Source: Salvator merianae | Lineage: Eukaryota > Chordata > Lepidosauria > Squamata > Teiidae | Assembly (NCBI GenBank): GCA_003586115.2 | Contig: QVOM02000119.1 | Span: 49,997,428 to 50,061,427, forward strand | Reading direction: 5' to 3' | Length of the DNA: 64,000 nucleotides | In this document: positions 37,401 to 49,400 of the stretch, in pieces | Layout of the letters: each line of letters opens with the position of its first letter | Position numbering within the stretch: position 1 is the stretch's first letter | Program-made: the position numbers and the translations under genes | The notes under the pieces: model-generated | Told to the model about the DNA's origin: nothing | The model's database searches: none | The model's input: the letters and a program-made list of their open reading frames with translations, nothing else

Positions 37401-40400
37401 ACAACCTCTACCAGCAACTTCAGAAGCTTGGAACGTTTGTTACAACCTCCAAAGATGGACCAGGCTGGACCACCTGCAGTTGTCATTCTAAAGCAGTATT
37501 TGAGGAGAAAAAGCAATAGAAGTTGACCTTAAACTTGCTACATTCTGCTGGCCTTCCCTCCACATGCTAGTGCAGGTTAGGGAAGGCTCCACCCACTGGT
37601 AGCATGTTCTGTCCACACAGCGTGCTACCTACCTGTCCTGGAACAGTGAGCTGTGTGCAAAAGGCCAGGACATTGGGGGTATTGGAGACTCCTGTGCTGG
37701 CTCCAAAGTTAGCATAGCCGTCAGAGTCTGCCACAGGGGCTGGTGTGGGATGGGCCATCCCAATGCAGCTGTACTGCAGCTGGGATGGATGGCTAATTCC
37801 AGGATAAGGCATCTTGCCGTGTCCTAGGATTGTTCAAGTAAGGAGGTTTGATTGCACCATTTACAATATGTTAAGGCTTTTATATAAGTACAGATAGTTA
37901 GCAAATGAGGGACCAAATACTAAAATTGGTAATGAAAGGGAGCTCAGCAACTTGTTATCTGATCTTAAAGTACTTCCAAATCCCCTTTTTCAAAGTCCAT
38001 GAAAGAAAAATGTAAGCTTGTTCTGATTACCACCATTTGTCATTCTGTGTTTTCCTCTATACATATAAGTATTGTTCAAAAATTATTTTTAGAAGATACA
38101 TTTTCTTGTATTGTACTGAATACAAGAAAAATTGCTCATAATGTCTGCCATTCCAGTTACTAGGTTGTCCTATAGAAAATGCATATGTTAACAGTTTTGC
38201 ATAATGCTTAGGCAGCCAAGATGTCTTGAATCTGTTCCTCCCTCTAGGCTTTCTCCATTCAGAAAACATCTGCCTTGGTTTCCTGTATTCTTTTGGTCTT
38301 CTTTTGATTTGTCCCCAAGTCCATTCCTTTGTAAACTGTTTCCCTTTCAAAATGACAGATGGGAGCAATGTGTTTCAGTACCAAGCATATCTTCATCTTT
38401 AAATATTGTCTCCATATAAGGATAAGAATTCACATCTCATCTCATCAAAGTTATCAATATTCCATAGACGATATGATTTTCAGTAGATTAGCAAAAACAA
38501 AACAAAACAAAAATGTCCAGTTGTGGTAGTACTTCTTCCACAGCTGATTTTCCAGTCAGCTTCAGCTTCTGCTTGTGCCTTCTTTCATAAGGTACAAGAA
38601 CCTAAATATCAAAGTAAATGTGCCAGAAATGTGTACAAATGTGCAAAACTTGTTTCATGTTCAAACATTCCAACAAATATTTCACATTTGCAGATATTCA
38701 AATCGAATAAAAAATATCCTTTTTCTCATTTTCAGTTCTCGATCAAAACAAACCAGCCTCTTCCTTCGGGGAAGCAGAGTATTTGTTCAAATATTCACAT
38801 TTTCGCTGTGTTTTAACCCATGAAAATAACATGGGTTAGAATATTGGAAGAACCACAAAAACGAATGAAGGAAACCTCTTTTTTGACATTGCAATTTGCT
38901 GACAAAATAAAAATACAGCTTTTCAGTTCAACAGAGAATCAAAAGTGTGAATTTCATTCGAGCACATCCTACTCTTTAGAGTAGAGGCAAGGCATACTTT
39001 TCATAAATAAATAAATACTGTATAGGGATATTAAAATGTTCCTAATAAAAGCTTCAGTGACTGCAGAATGTATGTTTGTTGTAGAAAGAAATATAAAAGA
39101 CGATTAAAAAATTTAGGCCTGCTTAGCACCATGGTGGGTAACAATGCTTTATAGGCCAGAGCACTCAGTCCAACTCCAGAGGTGGATGTTATACTATACA
39201 TATGCCCCCTCTCCTCCCACCTGCCTCAGCATCACAGCTGGGGATGTTTCTGTCCCTGCCTGTTTCAAAAAGTACAGGGAATGGTCCTGGAAGTCAGCCA
39301 CTTTCGGATTACTTTTGGTTTGCTTAAATTTGAGGATGTAGGAATAGGACCAGGCAGATTTCTGGTAAGAAGGCAACACAAGTGAGTGTGCACAACAGCA
39401 GGATATTTGGTGGCAATTTCCGTCTCTCTTCGGTGGGGTAGTGGTGCAATGGTTGTGGAATAGAGATATGCATAAACTTAAAATCAAAAGTTTGATTTAA
39501 TCTAGAATCAGGTAGGTCATGCTGATCACGTTCCAGATTGAACTCGAACAGGTTTGCAAATGGTTCGATGGGGTTGTGCAGTTCTGTCCCCCAGCCTCAG
39601 AATGGGCATAATTGCATAACTGCATAATTCTCAGTTGTAATAAAAGGGCCAGCTGGGGTCATTTTAGAGCAACTCAAATCTAACCATTTGGTTTTATTGT
39701 GTTTAATCAGCCCCCTGGTTTGTTTTAAATTGAACCAGCCCCTTTCAAACAGGGGATAGTTCTGTTTGAATTGAACAGGGTCAAACTGCATTATTCAACA
39801 AAGTGTTCTGAAATGAAGTGAATTTGCACATCTCTAGTTCAGAATCATGCATTCTCCATTCCCTTCAGGCTCCCCCATGAAACTATAACGCATTCTACAG
39901 ACCCTGCCTTAGATCTGATAATGTTTTATAAATTTACTGTTACAGAACAAACAGCAAGCAAATTGTTTTCTGAGGAAAAGGCCATGAGCCATCTAGTGGT
40001 ACAATAGAATGGTGAAAACTCAAACACATCCCCCTGGAGATTTATTATGTAATCCAAAAAGTTCTTGTAGCTTTCCCCAGATTTTCACAGCAAGGTGATC
40101 TGAATTGAATGTTTGTCTTGATTAAGAGATCAGAGTTTTATATCACAAGATGCTTTTAAAAGTCCCATGCATTTTGAAAACTGGCAGAAAAAGTGCAGTT
40201 TGAGAAACGCAACTATAAGAACCTTTGGACATGCAGAATCAACTGAAGTTTCTCTGTACTTTAGATCATAGACTAAATTATTATAGATCACAATAATAAT
40301 AATAATAATAAAAACCTTATGGTTAATCACAATGGAGCTCTCTCCTCAACTCCTTAAGAATTAGAGTCATTAGAGAAGTATCATGTATGTGATATTTAAT

Positions 40401-43400
40401 ATCCTCTTGTAATAAGTGCAAAAGTTTCCACTTTTGGTGTTAAAGGAGCTGCCTATGGCAGTTTTGTAGCCATATTGTTTTAATGTTTGTGCACTGAACA
40501 GGTTCCTATGCTGTTCTCTGCATATGACCCTCCAAAAGGAATTGATTTGTAACAACAGCCCACAAGCCCAGCCCTCAAAGAAGAAAAAAGGAAGGTGCAT
40601 GATGACAGAGATTACAGATAGGATTCATCTGCCTCTGTCACTCTCTTCACACCCCTCATTTCCTCTCCAAGCTTTTGTATCCCCCACAGGTTTGGCAGGG
40701 GATGCAGCAAGACCCAGGAACCCTAGGGACTTAAAGGGCAGCATGGTGGTGTCATTGAAAAGCCTTGCCCCCTCCTGGGTACAAAGCGAGCTGGGAGAAG
40801 AATTAGGGCAGTGAGGAGAGCAATGAAGGCAAATAAGTCCTATTGTAATCTCTGTTTGCACTTACCTTGCCCTCCCCTTCATAGACGGCTGCTGAGGTGA
40901 GTCATCTTTGGCAGGTTCGTAGGCTGCGAAGGGTATAGGAACCTGATCAGTGCACAAACCTACTGCCCTTTGTTATGAGCAGCTGTGCAGAGTCCAACTC
41001 TGTAATTATTAGGCTGTCTAGCCCATGACCAACTCAAAAGCTTTTTTAAAAATGGTGACTAGACTGGTGACTAGTGAGTGACTGGTGAGACAGAGACCCA
41101 AGAAACTAAAAGCAATAGCAGAAATCAGTGTAGGAAGTTTTAATAGTAGGTGAAACACAGGCCACGTCTTCACTTACATGTGGAAGGCACCCCACTATCC
41201 AAAGAAAGCATTCACTGCTGCCATATCTCCAATCTTGTCAGCAGCAGGTACCTCATGGTATTTGCACCAGTCCTCTTTACTGGAGCTATCTTCAACCAAG
41301 GTGGCTTGTATGCAGGGTGCAGTTCTGCATCCTGCGTGAAGGTGCTGCTGAAAATGGCACTTCCACACAGGATGCAAAACACCACCCTGCATACAAAATG
41401 GAGAATCAGAAAGTGCTTTTCCCCACATTGGATTGGGGCACCTCCCTTGTCTGCCCAGAAAAGAGCAGGCTTTGACAGGAAGTGGGGATGCAGCAATGGT
41501 AAGGCTACATTTCTATTCAAACCCATACGAAAATTGGTATCACTAAACATGATATCATTTTATATTGTTTTCAATTGTTCTAACATTTTTAAAGTTATAT
41601 CCTGAGATCTTGATATGAAATGGTATAGAAACAAAGCAAATAAATATATGTGTGTCATGCACACATTAGTCAGCAATGAAGTGAACCATGACAGAAAAGG
41701 GGAGAATGAGGAGATGATGCCACTTTGTTTTTATGAATTAGCCACTCTGCCTATCAAAACATAGTACCTGGATAGCAGATGCTCAGGTCACCTAATCATA
41801 ATCTTCCCTGCTATGATGAGACCCATTTGTACCGTGTTGAAATGGTTTTCTTCATTTCTCATGCAAATGTTATGCCTCTTGGAGTGAGGTACAAGTGGCC
41901 AGCGTAACACTATATGCCTTTTTATTTCATTAAAATGTAAGTTCTTTTCTCCTCTAGATAGAAATAGGAACAATTCTACCATCTGTTACACAAGAGATTT
42001 TTTTGCCTTCTCCATTGCCGGAAGATCCTGAAGAAGAAGCATCTACACCTAAACTTATTGATGGTTCTTCACCTCATGAACCAGGAGTTCTTGGTCCTCA
42101 TACACATGAAGGTTTGCAGGTTTTAAGGTGTATTATTATGATGGTCTGCAACTTGGGATGTGATCACACAGGGTAAAAGGAGTGACCCTAGGGTGTCTTT
42201 GGGGCTCAAGGGACAAATGGGATTTTTTTAAAAACAGCAACCTCTTTACCTCATTTCATAAACAAAGCTTGTGCGCCCCTTCCATAGATGGGAAGTTGTA
42301 ACTCTTGGAGCAACTTGCTGTGGTTGGATGGGGAAGAAAGCTACAGAGGCTCCTATAGACATAACAGCCTGGAAACAGCTGCTAGGGACAGCCAACCTGT
42401 CAGGATCATAGAAAATTGGGCTGATGGAGACCAATGGAAGGCAAGCATGGAAGATGACAAGGAGAAGTGAGGTAGGAGGTTTTTAGCCACCTACTTTTAA
42501 AAATGTGCATCCACAGGTGGGGCAATTCTTTGTAACAGTTGCCTTAAACAAGCCCTGTGTGATGACACCCTTAGTCTGCTGTTTTTTCTTAACATGATGA
42601 AGCATTGGACAGAAAATGGACAACTTCCAAAACAAGTGCTTAATTATGCCAGATTGTAGCTTTATGGAAATTTTGTTCTGCAGCCTCACAGCCTGGATAG
42701 GTGGGAGGCATCAGCCATGTGTACACCATGCCTCCCAACCCAATCACATGATTGCTGCATCATTTCACATAGGCACACTTTTTATAGGCTGTAAAGGTGG
42801 AGCTGGTCTTAGCAACCATTCCACTTCAGCTCATCTGCTGTTCCTGCATCATTCAACTCAAAGCTGGCAAAAGAGGGCAGGATGAAGGATGATTAAAAGC
42901 TAGAGTGGCAGTAGCATGAAGAGATAAGGAAAGAGCTTAGGGAAAGAATTATGCAGAACAGGATGGTACCCATGATGTTTTAATGCTGGGCCAACAGCAA
43001 GGTGGAAAGCAGCACACATCAAAGGGAATGAGAAATTTTAAAAAGTCGATTGCCTTGCTCCCACAAAATACCCCAGCTATACCAATATGAATACTAAATG
43101 GGCTTTTAGCTTGAAAAAACAATCAAAAACTATAATTTATATATGTCAGTTACATTTGAAAGGCATTACACATATAAAGAATGGATTCTTGTCAACATGA
43201 CATTATATTTTTTATTTTCTGTTATTTGCCATAAATGTATCTATTTGTTGTATAATTCATTTATATTGTCTTTCTTCCCAAGAAGCCAGTGTGCCACCTA
43301 TCATACCATCGTCTTCCCCTTTGTTCATCTTCACAGTAATCCACTGAGATGCTTTAGGCTAAAAGACGGGAACTGTCCATAGAATGTCCAGAAGATCTCT

Positions 43401-46400
43401 ATGGCTGAGTAGGGATTCAAATCCAAGAACACCTAGGGGAGCTTCCTTTCTGACCCCAGTCAAGCAATTCAGGACAGGATACATAAGATGGCGGAGACTG
43501 TGCCAGCAGCCATCCGCATGACAGATGCTAGTCCTGACCTAACTTTGGAAACCAGGATCAAAAGAAACGGACCATTTCCAGGGCTGTCTCCAGGGACCTG
43601 GTGAAATGGCTTCATTTGCCCTTAGGTCAGCCCAGCTGGTAATACTTGGCAAGCTGCTTTAAAGCAGTTTCCCCTTGGAGCAGTCTCTGGCATGATTTTT
43701 ACCCTGGCAACTACTCCAATATTAAGGTTTATGTGACTAGAGGTCCACAGGAAACTCAGCCTCCCAGGGAATGCTCTACCCTGCAGATGCAGCATCCCCT
43801 GGTGGTAGCCAGTGCAGTCTCTAGCAACTGTGCAGAACTTGCTTTCTGGGTTCTACCCTGGTAAGCTAGTCATTACACTATGATAACATTTTCACAATAT
43901 TTTTCTGTTTTTCCCACAGTGTCTTTCAAAATAATTTATTATTTATTATTATTTTCAGTCTCTTGCTTTCAGTCAACATGAAAGTGGAGAGCTCTAGCAA
44001 TTATACTCACATATGTGTTATTTAATGACTTTCATAAACAGGAGTTAAATGCTTTAGATCTTTTTTTTCCTGTGTTCAGAAGCAGCTGGATATTTTGTTT
44101 AATAATCTGAGGATTTAGAAGGATTTTGCTCAAGGGACGATGAAACCTTTCCTGATGTCACTGCTCTGCATTAGGCATGATAAGTAAAACAATTCTAAGG
44201 AAATTGAAGCCTCATTCAAAAAATAATAATAATTTCCTCAAGAATCATCAAAAAGCCATGCAGACCCCTAAAGTAAATGTAAGCGGATTTATTAAGTTTT
44301 ACAGAGAAGACAAATATCCTGAAATTGTGACTATGATCTAAGGAATGTGATGCAAATAAAAAGATCAATTTTTACTGAGAATTCTTCAAAAAAAAAAAAA
44401 ATACCACAGATGTTATATTACTGTATGTTTCATTCACTTGATTAGTTGAGCAGGAATGTCCCAAACAGTTCAATAAAGAAGAAACCCGGGCAAGATCCAC
44501 ACCACGTGAAAAAGGCACCTTGGAGGAGCCCAGGGAGAATGGCAATCAGATATCCCCACCCATCAGGCCTGAATTCCACCTCAGAGAGGCAGCAAGCACC
44601 CTATGAAACATCTTTCATGCAGAACATGGAAAACAACTCTGAGGACAATTGCTGCCCATCTCTCTCCCTGCTGCCACCATAGAGAATGAGGGCAGCAATG
44701 CCTATGGCTTACCTCATGCGCTCAGAGGCTGGGACATGCAGAAAACAGCTGATTTCTAGGACCGTTTCCTGCATGTCCCTCACTGTGCCTGGGCAGGTTG
44801 GAAGTGGGTGTGTGAACAGTGCACCTCCCATCTCTAGGACACACCCCAAACTTCTGCTTCTCAGAGACCTTTTTCTTTCTTCTGCATAGAGGCTTCCTTT
44901 GTTTGATCATTTGTTCTGAACAGCCATAACTGTTTCTGACTGTTCTATTAAGCACAGAAAATTGTGTGCCTGTACAGCCAAATGAGCTTTATATAAGATG
45001 TTAATATCTGCAGGAGAGACCTTCTGAGGCTCAAGGAGTGGTAGTACATTAGATGGACTTCTTCATGTTAGCCTCAGATTATGGAATATCTAATTTCTTG
45101 AGGCACATCTGCTTAACAAGGAATGTTTACCTTGGCCTTGGGTCATTAAGCACTTAGACATTTAATTTTGTTATTGTGCTGTCCTACCCAGGTTTGCATT
45201 ATGATTTCTACATTTAAAAGTTTAAACTTTTTATTATCTTAACATTTTTAGTATTGCAGCATTTTAAATGGTGGGGTTACCTTTTTTTTTTTTTTAAGAA
45301 ATATTTTGTCTATTTGACCTGGGGCCTTAAGGTGAAAGAAGGATTAGAAACTCAAAATCGTAATGATAAAAATCAGTATATGTTAAATCATAAAGTGACA
45401 CACATATTATAAAAAAAACTATCTTTGTGTGTTGTCAGTGGCTGCCTACAAATTAGGCTCATGGGGTAGTGAGCTTGGGGCATAATAGGAAGCCTCAATG
45501 TGATCTCTCCAAATCTCCTTTGCTTCTAGTTGTACCCCACCATAAGTGCACAAACCATGGACCATTACCGTACCTGTATTGAAATAGTTTCCCATATACA
45601 TACTTCTTCAAATTTGTGCAACTCCATATGCAATTGTTATTTATGTACTGTTGTTATAAATCTGATGATTTTATGAAAAACTGTGTGATTGCCTAGACAC
45701 ACTACTACAATGTGGGGTAGGTTTCACACAAGTAACATTTCCATGAACATACATTATGTATTAATGATGTAAGATGATGGGTGCTTTGGTAGGAGGCACC
45801 TTCTTTGCTACATTTTGGAGCATGGAAATGCCCGATGACACAGTAATTAAGGCAGTTTTCCATTAAGGACAAGATTATATTCTTCAAGCAAGAGTGTCTC
45901 GGACCACAACTACATCTTTCGCTGGGCAGCCCACTCATCATGCGGCACCTGATGCGGCATCAGTGGAGACACAGTGGTTTAGCCCCTTCTATGTGGTGCC
46001 CAGTAAGGTCTCACATCTGTGGCCTGCACTAGAATTGAGTTGAATTCTGCATTAAACAAAATGTCTATCTATTGTACTATAATTCCTTTCTACTTCATTG
46101 CCTCCAAACATTGCACACTTTGACTTTGGTAAAAGTACTATTAGAATAGTTTAAACAATTTTCTTTGATTGATCTCCCACTGCATTTTTTTTTCTGTATC
46201 CCTAAGAAGAATGTTTCTTATTTTATTATTTTAGGCCTCCCGACTTGTCTTCTGTGTACGTGTCTAGGAACTTCTGTATATTGTGATGACCGTGAGCTTG
46301 AAGCTCTTCCACCATTGCCCAAGCAAACCACTCATTTCTACTCCCGCTATAATAGAATCAGAAAAGTCAACAAAGATGACTTTGTTCACTTAGGTATGGA

Positions 46401-49400
46401 TGACTATGCTAATAATATTAATTACCATTTTTATAGTATTCTGTACAGAGTATTTTCTCACACTAAGGCTTAAGCATTATGTATCTTTTCCGCTAAATAT
46501 AAATTATAGCCAATTTAACTTTCACAATTAATAATTTGGAACTCTTTGTATCAGATAAACACCAGTACTTCTATAAACTGCTGTTTTTCAAAAGCAAGCA
46601 GTTCCATGAATGATCAAAATTATTTTCTTGATTAATCTTCCTGCCTAGGAAACTTAAAAAGGATTGACTTGACTTCTAATTTTATATCTGAAATTGATGA
46701 AGATGCCTTCAGAAATCTACCACAACTTCAGGAGCTGATACTTCGAGATAACAAGATAAGGCAACTCCCAGAATTACCACCAACCTTGACTTTCATTGAC
46801 ATTAGTAACAACAGACTTGGACGCAAAGGGATAAAACAAGAAGCATTCAAAGTGAGTCTTGGGACTGTCTAGGTTTTTTTTTTTAAAAAAAAAACAAAAA
46901 TAAAAATCCTCTTCCTGATGAATAGAAACTGAAGAGAGACTGCTAATGAGGTAAGGTGTTTGGAACTTACTTATAGCCAAAGTGACTGTTCACTCTGGTA
47001 GACCAGCCCAGGGGATCTCCTGGAACACCCTGTCCACATACAGAATGGTATACCAAGAGGCCATGCCTCCTGGTAGACTGCTCCATTGTCACAGGAGAAG
47101 GAGTTGGAGCAGGCTAGGATGCAAAACTGGAACCAGAACCCACTCCAACTATGGACCTCTTGTAAGTGATCCATGCAGCATTCCAGGATGGTATACAGAA
47201 TGGCACACGAACTGTGATCCAGCACACCACAGCTGAGATGTCCTGTGCCATTTCCCTAGGCACCTGGAAGTAATGCTGGAAGTGCACCACTTCTGGGCAC
47301 TCAGCCCAAACACCTCTGACTAGCAACTTTGGAGAATGGGCTGGGCTGACTGCAATGCAGATGGTCCTTGATGCAAGACAGCAGTAACCCAGTCCATAGT
47401 TCATCACGTTATCTGAATCAAGCCGGTGTGGTGTAGGATAGCCTGTGCCATGTGAAAAGACCCTCTGTTGTTCAGTATCTCCCATTATCCATGGAACTTG
47501 TGAATTAGAAATTAACAGTAGTGTTTTAACGCTTGTGTATTAAAAACTAACATCTATACTGAAATATTTATCTTAACTTAGAGTAATACCAAAGGAAATA
47601 ACTTCTATAATTTGAAAATATTTCTTATTTTTCTTAGGATATGGCTGATTTGCACCATTTATACATCACTGACAACAACTTGGATCATATCCCACTTCCT
47701 CTTCCTGAAAGTCTCCGATCTCTTCATCTGCAGGTAGGCTACAATAAGCAGTTATATAAAAACTATTTAGATTTAGATTAAAATCCTTGCTTTTCTTAAA
47801 AAACAAACTGCCTAGTACCTTAAATAGAAGACATGAGTAACAACAGTTAGTTTTGGTTACTAAAAGCTTGTGCAAAAAAAAGTATCAAAAATCTTTTGTT
47901 CCCAAAAGTAGCCAAAGCTTGGGAGGAACTAAGCAGAAGAAAGGTCTACAAGTGAGTTCTATCATCAAAAAGTTTTATTCCATACTCCTGAGCCCTAGAC
48001 TCTACTAAAAATGAAAAAAAAGTCCCAAAATAGAACCATCAGCAGATCATTTGGAGATTAGATAGATGTGATATTTTAAATATCAGGATCCTAAAGCACA
48101 TAGGACTTTGTAAGCACCATTATGCTGAAGTAGGCCCTGTGCAATAATTTCAAAAGTGTTCTGGGTCACTAATGAGTGTTTTAAAAGAAAGGTCAGTGTC
48201 CAAAACTTACTGTTAAACTATGATCCTTCTATTCCTGGGGAGAGACACCTCACCTAGAATATGCCTAAGAATTGTTTCATGTGTATGTCAATCTACCAGC
48301 CCAAAATTTCTTGTCTGAATCCAATCTCAGTTTATTGGCCCTTATCAAATTCATCATTGCTGTGAGGTTTTTATTCAGTTAACTCTCCTAGCTCAGAAGC
48401 AATGGAGAATTAGAGTCGGGGACATCTGTTTGCTGTATTTTCAGATGTGTGAATTTCTTCTGGGTTTATAAACAGCATTCAGAACAAAATAGATTCCTGC
48501 AGATTCCAAAACCAATCTGCCATTGGACAAAACAGGAATATCTCCAAATCTGAGAATGACACCACAGAAAGAAATGTATCTAATCCAATGCAACCCAAGA
48601 TGTCTCATACAAACTGCTGTCTTGTCCCGACCCACAAAACTGGTGTTCTCTATACCTGCCTGTTCCAAAGAAAGGAATTGTCACAGGCAGCTATGGATTT
48701 CCCATGAGACAGTAGCTGTCTTAACGCATTTGACTAACAGTGCTCTCTTCAGGACCACAATTCAGCATTTTTCCTTCAATTTGTGTTTATAGTTACTTGA
48801 ACCCTGCTTTTATCTATTGGCTTAGTTGACCATTGTGGCCATAGATAAGGAGAACACATTCATAGCTAAACAGGATAACACATTAACAGGCCAAATAGAT
48901 TCAAGCGATACGTGCACATCTTTGGACCATAGTAAAGGAAATTGATTTTGGCTAACCAGAATCAGTGTCAATAGAAGAAAGGAACTTGCATTTAGAGGAG
49001 CATAGCATAGCCATCTGGAGAGGATGGGAAAATGCCAAAACACACAAGAACCATTCCTGAAACCTACTCCACACAGTTGCCAGCCAAGATGCACCTCAGA
49101 CAAGAGCAGTCCAGAGGGCACAATGCTGAAACACACTGATGCCATCTCCTCACACTAAGATATGGGTTTCTCACAGGCAACCATGCTGAAACATGCTGTG
49201 GTCATGAAAGATGCCTATACCCTTCCCACCCACTCCAGATAGGAGCTCTGGCAAACCCAGAAGGCAGAAGACTGTCTCTTGTCTTTGATGACTCCTGAGC
49301 AGAATGAAGATGGAAGGAGGTGTGTGGGTAGATTTGGATGGCAGCAGAGTCCTGGAACCCCAGAACAAAGTTTCCCATGAATATGAATGCAGAAATACAC

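Larger units (their letters stand above)
21727..41957 (+). other. EPYC intron 2 (20.2 kb)
   Basis: Phase-0 intron, donor GTAATT, acceptor CCTCTAG. It makes up about 70% of the gene's coding span and contains most of the transposons listed below: a hAT element, an L2, several MITEs and microsatellites. Stretches 24000-25100, 28800-29860, 33200-35090, 35800-37190 and 37900-38600 show nothing recognisable. Confidence 0.9.
42574..46234 (+). other. rest of EPYC intron 3
   Basis: Non-coding. It contains the MIR-like SINE and decayed MITE listed separately. 43930-46230 is AT-rich with poly-A and poly-T tracts; nothing else is recognised. Confidence 0.6.
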
